From: Micractinium sp. NFX-FRZ
Lineage: Eukaryota; Chlorophyta; Trebouxiophyceae; Chlorellales; Chlorellaceae
Direction of reading: 5' to 3'
DNA: 64,000 bases
Assembly: GCA_029339195.1 (NCBI GenBank)
Contig: JAPTJF010000034.1
Span: 180,008-244,007, forward strand
A program made the translations under genes and the position numbers. The notes beneath the pieces are model-generated. The model saw only the letters and a program-made list of their open reading frames with translations, was not told the origin of the DNA and made no database searches. The stretch's first letter is position 1. The number at the start of each line of letters is the position of its first letter. Positions 50,537 to 63,000 of this stretch are shown here, piece by piece.

Positions 50537-51660
50537 CGCGCCCGACTGCCTCCTGCGTGCGCCTTTGGGTCTTCTGCAGAAGGAGGCAGAGGGAGGGGCG
50601 TCAGGGGGCGGCTGGTAGCCGGGTAGGCCTCCAGTCTCAGGGAAGGCGCGCTACAGGCCCCCCCCCCGACTCAGTGAGGCAGGCAGCGCGCACCAAACTA
50701 TGCGAGCAGCCGCGCCCGCTCAGAAGCCGCGTGCGTGCGTTCCAAGAGTCACTGAGCACTGGAGAGCTACAGGAGCAGTGCAAGGTGAGCACAAGAGCGC
50801 TGCCGAGGGGAGGTGGGTGGCGGCAGCGGCGGTGCACTTTCCACCTGCATGAAGCAGCTGTGCAGCTTGCTTCCCACATCATGCCTCTTTCTCCCTCTTT
50901 GCCTGCTGCTGTGTAGCGCGCAAGTTGTGTGATTCCATCACCTCCCTGCTACAGTTTGTCCTGCTTGTATTGCCCGACTCCCTGGCGCAGCAAGCACCCA
51001 CCAGTGCTTGACCGCCCCCCTGCTGTCCCCTCTCCACTTCCTCTCAACCTCTTAACGCTCGAAGGACTGGCAACAGTGGTACGCTTACATTCGTTTCGTT
51101 AGGAAGTGTTACTGTTTGTTACGTGCCAAAGCTGCCCGTGTCTGGTGCCTGAAAGTTGAGGCACACTGACTCACGAGAAGGAAGGGCAGCACCTGGGAAA
51201 ACACGGGGCGGAGTACATGCACTTCGGGGGTGTCAAAGGCAAAAGAGGGGGACAAGAGACAAGGGGATGCATGGGGTATCAAAGTGTCGTCCAACAGTGC
51301 TCTCAGCGTTGGTTGGGTTGAGGTCCGCAAGTGCATGGGCGCGGGGCCATCAAATGACGAGTATGCATGCAAACAAACGAACAAAGAAATGGTGGGGCGC
51401 ACGCGCAGGGTCCGGGGGCGCGTGGCCGACGGTTTGAAAGGGCCCTACAGCAGGCGTGCGCGACCGGAGGGGGGCACGCCGTGCGCTGGGCGGCCGCCCC
51501 AGAAGGAATGACATGGCAACCAGCTGGAGTGAGCTGGCGGCGCGGTACGCGCCGAACCGCCGCCCACCTCAGCCACCAGCTCAGCCAGAGCTCAGCGCCG
51601 CAGGAGCTCTGCTTCTAAATTCTCCAGTCCATCCTCGCTTTCCATCCCTCGCTTGCATCC
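50537..51660. other. Intergenic region upstream of RAD21, no gene seen
   Basis: This contains the RAD21 promoter and the 3' UTR of the malate dehydrogenase gene. A minus-strand TGTAA at 51085-51089 may be its poly(A) signal, 570 bases past the stop. Nothing else was recognised. Confidence 0.4.
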
Positions 51661-54600
51661 TCACTTGTTGGCAAACTCCACGCCCGCCTGGATGTTCTTC
51701 AGCAGCAGCTCCCCCATCTTCTCCAGCCCCTGCTGCTCGTACTCGGACAGCGGGGGCAGCGGCAGGAAGGTCTCGATGCCCTCAGGCCCAAGAATGACCT
51801 GCGGAGCAGGACAGGACAGGACCGGACAGAGAGTTTGCTAAAGCAGGGTGCAAATGATCATAATGAATGCAGAATTCTCGTGCCTTGTACCCAGGATGAT
51901 CTGCAACAGCAGGAAAACAAGAGCAGGAAGGCACACATGACCTGTGCAGATGCGCACCCCTCAGTGCATCCGCCTCACCCTGGCCAGGCCATCCCTCCTG
52001 AACTCCAGAGTCAGCACCCATCTAAAAAGAAAAGTAAGCAAAAGAGCGGGACAACAGAGCTGCACTTCTCCCACGCCAACCAAACTATGCCTACCTGGGA
52101 CGCAAAGTAGGGGAAGCGCGGGACCACGGTGGACTCGGCAAAGGTGCACTCCTGTGTGCGCTTGCCCTGCAGGCCCAGCAGCACGCTCTCCGCCATGCGG
52201 GCGGCAGCGTAGGCCATGGAGAGGGTGGCGGACCCGGCGCCCGCCTTGGCCTCCACCACCTCGGTGCCCGCGTTCTGGATGCGCACAGTCATGGCATCAA
52301 TCTCCTCCGGGGTGAACCAGGGCAGCACCTTGGGGCGGGCCTGCAGGCAGCGAAGGGGGGCAGGCTGAGGAGTGAAGCACCCAAAAGCAGGAGACTTACA
52401 GTCAGGAGTGCGGGCAGCCAGGGCACTCGCGACCAGCCAGAACCCACGCTTCTGAGATGGCAGCAGCGGCAGGATGGTCCTGCTTGCGTGGCCGCCGATG
52501 ATTGGGACGTCACGCTCGTGATATCCCAGCTCTCCCACCCCCTAAGGCCCAACGGATGCCCTCTGCGACAAAAGCAGCAGTTCAAGCCCGTCCGCACCCC
52601 CGGACAGCAGCGACAAAATAGCGATCAGTATAACATGAGCACCCAAGACGGCCAGGCGCCCACCTGGGACAGCAGCGGCAGGATGGTCTCGCCGGCGTGG
52701 CCGCCAATGACGGGCACATCACACTCGTTCATGTCCAGGCCCTTGGCCTCAGCAACAAAAGTGTTGGCACGCACCACATCCAGGGTGGTCACGCCCATGA
52801 CCTGCAGGGGATGTGGCGGGGTGACAGGGAGGCACAAGGAACTGGTTGAGTTGGATTATGCCGCTTGGCCTCGTCAACCAAGGAGTTAACGCGCTGTATT
52901 CTCCACAGACAACTGATCACGGCAGTATTGTTGAATCCCCGCATTCTCCAGCACCTCTCTATCCTGCTCACCCACTTCAAAGTTTGCACTTGCATCGCCA
53001 CGGATCCTGACCTTGCGGGGGCAATACACACCCGCCTGCCTCAGCACCTCTCTTTCCCTTGTGCACATCCCACACCCTCTTGATCATACTTACTCCTGCC
53101 CCTGCCTCACCTTGCGGGGGTTGTACACGCCAGCCTTCTTCAGCACCTCGGCGCAGATGGGCACGGTGGAGTTGACCGGGTTGCTGCACAGGGGTGGCGC
53201 GTGGACAGTGGAGGAGAGGGTACGGAGAGGGTTGAGCTGGGGGTTGCAAATGGGATAGGGTTGGCCCAGGGCAGGACAGGTATGAGGTAACAGCCTTACA
53301 GACCGCCAGGGTGGCGTCTGGCTGCTGTTGCTGTTGCTGCTGGAAGCACCACAGTCGGAAGGTTCATGGGGCGCCCAGTCCAGCACACTTCGTCCCTTTA
53401 TTCCAAATAACCTACGACTATGCGAAGAACGCTTGCCGCACACAGTGCCAGTGTGCTGCCTCAGGCGGCTACATATTGTGAGGCTGCGTGGCTGGACGCG
53501 AAGAAACAGCTTCTGCCATGATGATGTACATGCCCAGGATACAATCACACACCACGACATAATGTCCCCCACACCTGATGATGTTGATGATGGCGTTGGG
53601 GCAGTGCTTGGCCACAGCCTCGCTCAGGTTCTTCACAATGCCTGCACGACAAGGTAGGAGTGAAGCAAAGGACAGTGATCCAGCTATGCAACTACCAAAC
53701 TGAAAACGAAGACACACATGATTCACCTCGTTCACTTTGTTCATAACGGGTTGTTGGGAGGCACGCTTTTGGCCCTTTCCCCACCTGCCAAATGCCACAT
53801 GGCTGGTGCTTCTGACATCCCCCACAGCTGCACTTGTGACCACCCGCGTTGATGTTGCAGAGCTTGCCACATCTTCCCACGGAACATGATGTGACACCAG
53901 AAAGTGTCTAACCACTCACCAGCGTTGATGTTGAAGAGGTCGTCGCGGGTCATGCCCGGCTTGCGGGGCACGCCAGCGGGGATGATGACCAGCTCGGCGC
54001 CCTCCAGCGCCTTGCCCAGCTCCTCAGGCCCGGTGTACGCAGACACCTGCGTGGGTTGCACACGCGTGGTGATGGTTCAACAACATGGCCACATCCTGTG
54101 GCCAATCGCGCATGAACAACTGTTCACCGGCCCAGCGCTTTGCCGCGCAGCTCCTCGAGCGCTGCGGAAGCAGACGCCTGCAGGGCCGCCTGCCTGCAGC
54201 TCTGTGGAGTGCCTGTGCCAGGCCGCAGACCTTGATGGGGGTGTTGCAGTGGGACAGGTCAGCAGCCACGCCGGCCACGTTGGCGATATCGTACAGCGCC
54301 AGGTCGGTCACCATGCGGTTCATCTTCAGCAGCAGGGACAGCGGCTGGCCAATGCCTCCTGCTGCGCCGAGTACCACAACCTTCCTGCACTTGAAAAAAG
54401 AGTGGAGGGTTGCAAGCGAGGGCGAGGGGCAAGTGCAGGTCGCGTTGCAGAGGACAGGCTCGTTCAGCCGCAGGACCTTCCTGCAAAAGTGCGTGCGTGT
54501 GCGGCGCGACGGCAGCAGGAGTTGAGGGGAGGGTGTGTGGCAGGCGCCTGGGGGCAGTCTCTCAGGGGAGGACGAAGGATGCATGGGGCTGAGGTGACAA

Positions 54601-54973
54601 GGGAGCACAGGGCGGAGCCGGCCCCGCTCAGACAAGCCCGGCTGGGGCCTGGCGGGAGCGCCCGGCGGCGGCAGCAGTGCGCTCCCGCCCTGGCGGCAGT
54701 TGGCAGCCCTGCGCGCGCCATCGCTGGCAAACCCGAACCTGGCGAGTCTAGGCCCCCGCACCTGGCCTCGATAACTGCCTGACGGCGCGCCGCGCGGGGC
54801 ACGCAGCTGCTGCGGCTGGCCTGCACCGGAGCCTGCTCCACGGCCCGCATGCCAGACACCCGTCCAGTGGCACGCATGCCTGTGAAGGCAGACATGCGCT
54901 GCTGGGGGCGCACGGCGCGTGGAGCGGCCACGGCCCCCTTGGTGGCGGCGCAAGAGCAGACAGTGGAGGCCAT
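51661..54973 (-). CDS. MDH: NAD-dependent malate dehydrogenase, organelle-targeted, 384 aa
   Basis: Eight phase-consistent exons: 54973-54762, 54384-54231, 54046-53920, 53641-53575, 53183-53111, 52801-52664, 52340-52095, 51798-51661 (TGA 51661-51663). The first exon encodes a roughly 70-residue Ser/Ala/Arg-rich targeting peptide ([20 protein letters not shown]), most like a plastid transit peptide; no PTS2 motif is evident. The mature enzyme shows the nucleotide-binding [20 protein letters not shown], substrate loop [22 protein letters not shown], and catalytic [13 protein letters not shown] (proton-relay His). It interconverts malate and oxaloacetate with NAD(H). Length and motifs are normal for the organellar LDH-like MDH family. 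Lack of the redox-regulated N- and C-terminal extensions argues against NADP-MDH. Most introns contain decayed copies of exon ends. Confidence 0.95.
52454..52740 (-). repeat. Duplicated 3' half of MDH exon 6 (catalytic IGGHAG region)
   Basis: The exon end 52666-52740 recurs at 52454-52530 and still reads [20 protein letters not shown] on the minus strand, but its donor gt has become aa. Period about 210 bases. Confidence 0.95.
52931..53155 (-). repeat. Triplicated donor end of MDH exon 5
   Basis: Real 53109-53155 ([14 protein letters not shown]) with echoes at 53009-53060 and about 52931-52968; all share TTGCGGGGG or CAGCACCTCTC elements on the plus strand. Confidence 0.85.
53845..53960 (-). 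repeat. Duplicated donor end of MDH exon 3
   Basis: Real 53916-53960 and echo 53845-53895 share GCGTTGATGTTGxAGAG on the plus strand. Confidence 0.8.
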
Positions 54974-55159
54974 GGTGGTCTGTGCTGCAGCTGATCGGGC
55001 CGATGGCGATGGGTGCAGTGGGAGGGGCGGTCGCAGGCGCCCGATCGATAGAATCATTCGATGGAAGCCCTCGCTTCGTGCTAGGGTGCACAGCACGCGT
55101 CGGGTGGTGTTGACATCAGGTGCGGCCTCCGGGCAATGCTGCATTGGACACCAGCAATC
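54974..55159. promoter_or_regulatory. Divergent promoter region of MDH and coiled-coil gene
   Basis: Only 186 bases separate the two start codons. It contains overlapping palindrome-like ATCGATAGAATCATTCGAT at 55033-55051. No TATA box is clear. Confidence 0.5.
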
Positions 55160-58100
55160 ATGGACTGGCAGTCCAGGCTGCATCGGCTGCTGAGCGACAC
55201 GGAAGCCAACTTGAAAAGCTCGCGGACACATGGGGCCTGGCCGCTGACCGCCAAAAAGGTGCGCACTTTAGCCTTCCACCCCCTCGGCAGCGTGTCGAGG
55301 GCGCCGCCGCGTACCAGGAAGCCATGGGGAGGCCCCTAACTGCCGGACCCCCGCTGGCGCCTGGCCGTATGCCGCCCTCTCCTGGCCCCGTCGCACCACA
55401 CGCCTCCAGCTCCTCAACTCCCTGACAAGGCGTACTTCCTGAACGCATCCCGTTCTTCCTGCAGCCGGTCCCCGGCAGCTATGCGCTGCTGCGGCAGGGC
55501 GTGAGCCCCGGAGACCCGCACCTCATTGCGCCGGCGCTGCCCACCCAGCTGGCGCCCGGTGGTGGCCAGTGCTTCCCAACTCCAGCCGCTGCCAGCGATG
55601 ACCTCATTCCGGCCTCCCGAGGGGCCCTGTCCAAGCTGTCGCTGGCGTCAGCAGCCGAGAATGGGCGGGCCGACAGGCTGCGCCTTGAGGTCACCGCCCT
55701 GGGGGAGCAGCTGCGGGTGGCGGCCGAGGGCTGGCAGGGCGTGGCGGCGGCGTTGGCGGGGGTGGAGGGCACATGTGCCGCACAGGCGGGCCAGCTGGCG
55801 GGTCTGGGTGCAGGGTTGGCCGACCTGCGGGCAGGTCAGGGCCGGCTGGAGCAGGCGGCAGCGCAGCAACAGCTGGACATGCAGGGACAGCTGGCAACAC
55901 TGGGTGGACGCCTGGATGCACTGTCCGAGCCACTTGCTGCTGCCGGCGGCAGGACAGGCGCCACGTTGGCAGCCCAGCAGGCTGCACTGGTGCCGTTTGA
56001 TGCACGGCTGCGCCGGACCGAAGCGGCCCTGGCCGCGCTTCAGGCACAGATAGAGCAGCAGGCGGCGAGGGGCTCTGCCGCCGACGCTGATGCCAGCGCC
56101 ACTGCTGCTGCAGGGCTGACGGCCCTGCAGGGGCAGCTGGCGGCGTTGCAGGGCGCACATGCCAGCGCAGCGCAGCGCCAGCAGGCGCAGCAGGCAGAGC
56201 TGGGGCAACTGGCGGCGCAGGTGCAGGCGGGGGTGGGCGCCAGGGATGCAGCAGACCGGCAAAGCGCTGCACTGAGCAACCAATTGGCTGCGCTCAGCGC
56301 AGCACAGGGGGCGCAGGCGGACAGTGCACTCGAACTAAGCACCCGCCTGGAACAGCTGGCAGCTGAGCTGGCAGGCGTGAGCGACAGGGTGGAGGAGCAG
56401 CAGCAGCAGCAGGCGGAGGTACTGGCGCTGAGCCGGCAACAGCATGCACACCTGGAGTCAGGCGGCGCGGCAGCAGCTGCAAGCCAGCAAGAGCTGCAGC
56501 AGCTGGCTGGGCAGGTGCAGGCCGCCGCCGACACACTGGAGCGCCTGCAAGAGCAGGTGGGCGGAGGAGAGGAGCTGCCATGTTGTGGTGCAACCCTGTT
56601 GTGCAGCCAACTGCGTGTCTCGCCTATACCAGGCGCTGCCACCCTTTGCGATTCACATCAACTGTCCCACACACACAAACAGGCACACACCCCACTCTCG
56701 CCCTCTGCACAGGTGGCACAGCTGGCGGGTGTGCAGGCAGCAGTGGATGATGCCAATCAGCGGCTGTTCGAGCTGCGGGTTGAGGCGCAGAATGCGGCGG
56801 AGGACGGCTCCATCAACACCGCCTCCATCAAGCGCCAGGTCAGCAGGCTGGCGGCATTGCTGGGAGGGTAGGCGGGCAGGCGGACATGCGGGCACGCTGG
56901 TCGGGTTGTGCAGGTGCAGCAACTACCTGAGTCTGCACTGCTGCCGGCACATTAGGCCACCTTGCATCGATGCACAAGTTCCGTACTTTCAGCTGCTGGC
57001 GCCTGCGCCTCTTGTGACCCCTGTCCCCCCGCCCCCCCCTGCTCCCCTTTCAGGCCGAGGCAGCAGAGCAAAAGGCAGAGGAGGCTGCCGACGCTGCTGC
57101 AGATGTGCGCCAGCTGGCGGCCAGCCTGCAGGCGGCGGTGCAGCAAGTGCAGCAGCAGATGGCGGCGCTGCAAGAGCACGTTGACGACGCAGCAGCAGCA
57201 GCAGCAGCCGGAGCAGCAGCTGGCGGCTGTGGTGCTGGGCAGGGCGGCTGGGATGGTAACGGCGGGGTGCCGCCGGCGCCCCTGGCAGCCCTGGTCCAGC
57301 AGACAGTGGCGGCTGACGTGGCTGCCGCGCTGCAAGGCGCATCGTCCAGCCAAGGGGCGGCGGCCACTTCCCAGGCGCAGACGGTGGACAGGCTGGCAGT
57401 TGAGCTGGCGGGCATCAAGCTGCTGCTGGCGCAGCAGCAGGAGGCGGCCGACGGGGCTGCTGCTGCTGCCAGGGCAGAAACCTTCGCTGTCAAGGAACAG
57501 TGTGTGAAGGTGGCGCTGGAAGCTGTTGAGCAGTTGGTGCGGCAGAATAGCCCGGCTGGGCTGGCAGCGGTCACCGAGTTGACCGCCACCCTGACCACCC
57601 TCAGCGACATTGTGCACCGCCAGCAGGAAGAGCTGGGGCGGGTGAAGCAGGACATGCACAGCATGCGCAGCATCCATGGCACAGCAGGCGCACAGCAGCC
57701 CTGGGAGGCAGCCATGGCAGTGCTGCAGGAGCAGGTGGCAGCCGCCGAGGCCGCCGCCGAGCAGCGGCAGGCTGCACATGCGGCCGAGATGGTGGGGGTG
57801 CGCCAGCGGCTGACGGCGGCGCAGGAGGCGGCCACGGGGGCTGTGGCGCTCCGACAGGACATGGCCGCCCTGCAGCGCCACCTGGCGGCTGTGGAAGAAA
57901 GTGCAGACAGCGGTGTGGACGGCTTGCACCCGGCGCTGGCTGCGCTGCAGCAGCGCCTGGGTGTGCTGGAGGCTGCGGTGGGCGGGCGGCAGGGCGGGCA
58001 GGGACAGGAGCTCGGGGCGCATCAGCAAGGGAACACTGGCAAGCCTGCTGTCGCTCAGGCCACTGCTGCCTCTGGCACCACCGTGGCTGCCCTGCAAGCC

Positions 58101-59670
58101 CGCATGGAGGCTCTGGAGGCAAGCCTGGGTGCCCAGCATCAGCAGGGCGCCAGCATGGAGGCGGTGCAATGCCACCAGTGCCAGGTGGCAGCGCTGGCAG
58201 CTGCCTCCACAGCTGCAGCTCCAGAGGGCCAGGTGGAGCAGCGGCATGATTGGGGGCTGCCCCCGCAAATGCAGCAGCAGGTGGATGGGCGGGTGCAGCG
58301 CACAGAGGCCACTGTGGCCGCCGCCTTGGAGGAAGTGGCAGCTCAGATGGCGGCATTGGGGGCCCGCATGGACAAAGCAGAGGCAGCTGCCGCCGCCTCG
58401 GCAGCCTCTGCCCAGGCTGCCGCTGCTACAGTGGCGCAGCACATGGCTCCCGCCCAGCTGTCTCCATGTGCGTCGCCCCGTGGAGCGGCGCTGTCCCGTC
58501 AGCCCAGCCTGCAGCGCTCCCGCTCCAGCTCCCGCTCCAGCCAGCAGGAGCCGCCCGCGGGTTACGCAGGCCTCCACCGCCAGCGCTCCCAGTCGCTCAG
58601 CCAGCAGTCGGAGCTGGGCGGGCAGCGGGGTGGCGGCAGCGGCAGCAGCACAGGCGCGGTGCCCAGCGGCGGCGGGTCGGGGCTGTTTGCGCGTCTGAGC
58701 CGCGGGTTCAGCTCGCAGGGGCGCCGCAGCACGACGGGCGGGCAGGAGGCTGTGGGCAGCGAGGCGCACGCCGCCCCTGCTGCTGCTGCAGCCCCTCCAG
58801 TGGACTATTACACCGGCACTCTAGAGTCCAGCCAGGCAGACGAGGTGCCGCTGCGGGTGCAGTACTCTTCTTCAAGTGGCCTGGAGGCGGAGGGCAGCAG
58901 GGAGGGGCAGGAGGGGGGCCATGGCCAGCTTGTCAACACGCCCGGCCGCCGGCTCAGCAGGCGCAGCAGCGCCGGTGCCGCCTCGGGATCCGCCACGCCG
59001 CGCCAGGCTGGCAGCAGCGGGAGCGGCAGCGGCGGCGCCCCCTCCAAGTACACCCCGCGCTCACGCCACTGGGCGAGCCTGCAGCAGGAGCGGAGCCAGG
59101 GCAGCGGCGTGGGCAGCGCCAGCGTTGGGAGCCCGGCGGGCACCCCCCGCCAGCAGCCCAGCGCGTTCAGCAGCTTTGGGGAGCTGCCGCTACCGTTCAG
59201 CGCTACCTCTGCCCTGGTGTCTCCGAGGTACGTCACTGGAAGGGGGTTTGCACTTTGGCATGTTTGGGTGGGATGTGCCGCTGTGTGGCTTCCTGTGCCC
59301 CTTGCAAGATTCTGCACTGCCATGGGTCCATCGCCCTATCAGCGTTTCACACCCCTGAGAGCGGACTTCGATAGCACAGCCGCCTCTTTCGACAGTTGAA
59401 CCTGCATTGCCTAGTCTGAGCGTGCCTTCGGTTTCTGCTCTTGCTTCTGCTTGAGCAGCGCTGCTGCACTTGTGCGTGCGAAGCACACCTTGCAGCACTC
59501 AGCCTGCCTGCCTGCCTGCCTGCCTGCTTCGCACCGTCTGCAGGGAGGTCATGGAGGAGCACGCGGCAGCGCTGGAGCTAGAGCTGGCAGACCCCTCGCT
59601 GGATGAGGGGCAGCGGGAGGCAGCGGGTGCTGAGCTGGCGCACCTGCGGCAGGGCATGATGGGGGCATGA
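55160..59670 (+). CDS. Large Ala/Gln-rich coiled-coil protein with Ser/Arg-rich C-terminal region, about 1205 aa
   Basis: Five exons: 55160-55258, 55465-56556, 56713-56838, 57054-59227, 59544-59670 (TGA 59668-59670). The donor at 56838 is chosen because it keeps phase 0 to 57054. The alternative of running on ends at a stop after LAALLGG. The N-terminus is MDWQSRLHRLLSDTEANLKS. From about residue 80 to 770 the protein is almost pure heptad-type helix (LAAALAGVEGT, LQEQVAAAEAAAEQRQAAHA), suggesting an extended parallel coiled coil. The last 400 residues switch to low-complexity Ser/Gly/Arg (SRQPSLQRSRSSSRSSQQEP) with many potential kinase sites, then a short acidic helix ending ELAHLRQGMMGA. 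Coiled-coil cytoskeletal, golgin or basal-body proteins look like this, but no family is recognisable. No echo duplications were noticed. Confidence 0.8.
59503..59527 (+). repeat. (TGCC)n simple repeat in last intron of coiled-coil gene
   Basis: About six CCTG units immediately before the final acceptor. Confidence 0.95.
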
Positions 59671-60032
59671 GCATCTCGGCGAGTGTGCAATGCTGGTAGG
59701 CAGGCAGGCAAGCAGGCACAGGTTACCCGCCGTTTCCGGCCGAGCAGGAGCGACACCATCTCTCCCTGCGGCATAGATTGAACCTCTCTTTGCCACTTGA
59801 TATAGTCTGCATCCACTGATTTGTGGACGACGTGTATCAATGATCAATGCAAATCAGGGTCCCCGCCCCGCCCAGCACACTCCTGCAGCGAGGTCACACT
59901 GTCCTAAGTACAGTCACCGCCATGTCAGCTGCCATCCTGTCTCACCTCGTATGGACTTGGAAGAGGGGCGTCACTCAACGCATCCCAAAGGTGGAAGGCT
60001 CCTAAACTGCACCCATCGGTAGCAAGCCCGCC
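59671..60032. other. Intergenic spacer, no gene seen
   Basis: 3' UTR of the coiled-coil gene and promoter of the FKBP-MsrA gene. Nothing else was recognised. Confidence 0.45.
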
Positions 60033-63000
60033 ATGGCGAGCGCAACTCTGGGTAGCGGCTGCAGACTGACTCGGTACGCATTAATGGAGTTAGCACGCAG
60101 TGCAGGACATTGCACCTGAATTATGATAAACGAGGACCTTGTGAGCAACCCTGCGCGCACTGCAGGCCTGCCCGCGCCACAGCCAGGTGCTTCGTTCCAG
60201 TCTCCACAACCAGCAACCGGCGCGTAGTCTCCACCCCGCTGCGCCAGGCTGCGGCGCCACCCACCAGGCAGCAGCGCAGCGGCGGCGGCGGCAGCAGCAC
60301 TGCTGCGGTGGCGGCGGCAGGCGAGGCTGCAGCTGCGGTTGCCTCGCCTGGGGACTATGTTGAGCTGGAGTACAACATCAAGCTAGATGATGGCACCATT
60401 GTGGATAGCTCGGATGCTGCGAAGGAGCTGGCGTGCTTCATCCTGGGCGGGTGAGCAGTTCCTGCGTGAGTGCGGGTCAGATGGTGGATCTTGGTGCCCC
60501 GAAGCACGTATCATCCTGAGTCACGCGTGCTGTCTGGCACACAGCCCCCATGCCTGGCACCCATGCTGTTAGCATGGAGGCCTTGCTACCCCTCCCCGCC
60601 ACCTGCGCGCACCGCTGCCATCCTTCCCCTCCCCCTATTTGCTAATCCCTCCCGGCCCCCAACTCGCGGATGGGTGTTGGCTTCCACCAGGCAGCCAGAA
60701 GCCCGCTACTTGCATTCCTGTTCTCACTTCAAACAACAGCCTCAACCTCGTTACTGCAGGAGCCGGGCGGTAGCTGGCTTCCATCAGGCAGCCGGGGGCC
60801 TGGCGGTGGGCGAGGGCCGCAAGCAGGTTGTGCGCGCCGATGATGCGTACGGTGCGTGGCTCACGCTTCAGTAGCCTGAGCGCCTGCCTGCCTGCCTGAT
60901 GTGGCCTGCTGTGGTTTGCAGGTTGGTGCCCCCGCGCAGAGTTCAACTCTGCTACTCAATTGTGGTGCAGGGGCGGTGAACGAGCTAATTTAGGAGGCGC
61001 CTGTCCCTGCAGTTTTGACTGGTATTCGTTAACCTCATCTGCAGGCCAGGCACAGTGAGCACGCGCTGCCCGTGAGAGGTGCCTGTCGCTTTGGTTGTAG
61101 CGAAGTTTTACCGAATGGATTGTGGTGCAGGCGCGGTGAACGAGGAGATGATTGTGGAGGTGCCCCGCAGCCAGGCCCCTGACGGGCTGCAGAAGGGCAT
61201 GGTGGTGCAGTTAAGCAACGGCATGCAGGTGCGGCATTTGTTTTGATTGAACTCGGCCTCCCGTCTCTCGCCTGCTTGCGCCCTCCACTGCAAGCCCTGG
61301 TGGTTGCTGTGTATGAGTGAGGCTCACATCGTCACACCTGCTGCTTTCGAGCTCGCGTCTTCCCCGTTCCAGTGCCTGCCTCCCTCCTGCCTGCCTGCTT
61401 GCCCCAGGCCACAGTGGTAGACATTGACGATGAGGGCGTGACGATTGATGCCAACCACCCGCTGGCGGGGCGGGACCTCACCTTTGATGTGCGGCTCACG
61501 CGGCACATCCCCGCCGCTCAGCTGGAGACCGCGGTCTTTGGGGCGGGCTGCTTCTGGTGAGGCGGGGAGATAAGGTGCATTGGGCAAGTGTGTGGCTTCT
61601 TGCAAGGCGGGCAAGCAGGGCGGAGGAAGTGCTTGGTGCGAGCCAAACGGCTGGGGCAGGCGGGGTGGGGGGGCTGGGGCGCGGGCAGCAGGATGCACAG
61701 CATGCATGCTTGCACGCTGGCTGGAGGCCGCGATGTTTGGGACGGGCTGCTTCTGGGGACGCTAGGGGGGCGGGGCAGCAGCACCGGAGAAGTGCGTTCT
61801 GCTTGCTTTCCAGCCATCTGCCTCCTTGCTTGTGTGTTCCACTCTTCTGCTGCCCTCTTGCCCCTTAGGTCCAGCCACCTGCCCTCTTGCCCCATGTTCC
61901 CGCCAAATAAAAGGAACCACCGATGGATGATCTCTTTGTTACCCGCAGGAGCATAGATGTGTTGCTTGGCCTCGTAGGTGCCCTCCGCACCAATGCTCGG
62001 CCTGTGCTCGGCCTTGTTTATTCTGACTCTGTAAAGCCCCCCCCTCTCACCTTGTTCTAGGAGCGTGGAGCTGGCTTTTCAGCGGGTGCCGGGCGTGGTG
62101 CAGACGTCCGTAGGTTACGCCCAGGGCCAAACCAAGAACCCAACATATGAGGCCGTGAGTGTTTGTGGTAATGCTTGTCTATTGTTGCTCTGGAGGAGGG
62201 CTGGATGGGTTCAATGCCCCCGCTGTGGGGCTTTTCGCGGTACGGCTGAGTTTGGTGGGCGGCATGCTGGCAGGCAGGGGTGCAGGCATGGGGGGCTTGA
62301 GTTTGCGTCGCCGACGGCTGTCTGCCCTTGCATTGGATGTGCACAGCTGCGTGATTGCCTGCCCAGCATCCTGCCGCCGCTGCCGGCCACCCCAACCACC
62401 CACGTTGTTAAACGTGCCTCCCCACATGCCTGATGTAGGTGTGCTCAGGCACAACAGGCCACAACGAGGTGGTGCAGGTCGTGTATGCGCCGGCAGAGGT
62501 GTGTCGTAGGTACCATGCACGTCCGTGGCTGAGTGCTGCAGTGATGTGGCAGCGCTTGCGCCCCTCCCCTGCCGGTTTCCACGCCCCCGATCCTGCCTCC
62601 TACCCTTCCTGCCCTTGCGGCCACCTCAAACCCTCCACGATCGCAAACTCAAACTGTACAGCGCTGCGCTGTGCCGTGCTGTGCAGGTGCCTTTTGAGAA
62701 GCTATTGGATGTGTTTTGGGGCAAGCACGACCCCACCACGCTCAACCGCCAGGGCAACGACGTGGGAACGCAGTACAGGTGTGCGGGGAAGGGACGGGGG
62801 ATCCAGCACGATGTGGAGCAGGGGGGCAGTAAAGATGGGGCACGGCTTCAGCAGAGCAGCGGCGGGTGCTGCTGCCTGCACATGGCATTACGCTGTTTGC
62901 TGCCGCCGCCTGCACAAGGCAGCACACCGATGTACTCTGTCAGGCATCTGAGCGCCCACGCAGACTTCACACCACGCCCACACACACGCTCTTCGCCACC

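Noticed and set aside
56839..56871. Premature end of the coiled-coil protein at LAALLGG stop
   Set aside because: A donor at 56838 keeps phase 0 into the next coiled-coil exon and gives one continuous protein. The truncated form could still be an isoform.
56952..58769. 605-residue open frame on the minus strand
   Set aside because: It is antisense to the long coiled-coil exon on plus. Its Leu/His/Cys-rich text is the shadow expected from Ala/Gln-rich GC-biased codons.
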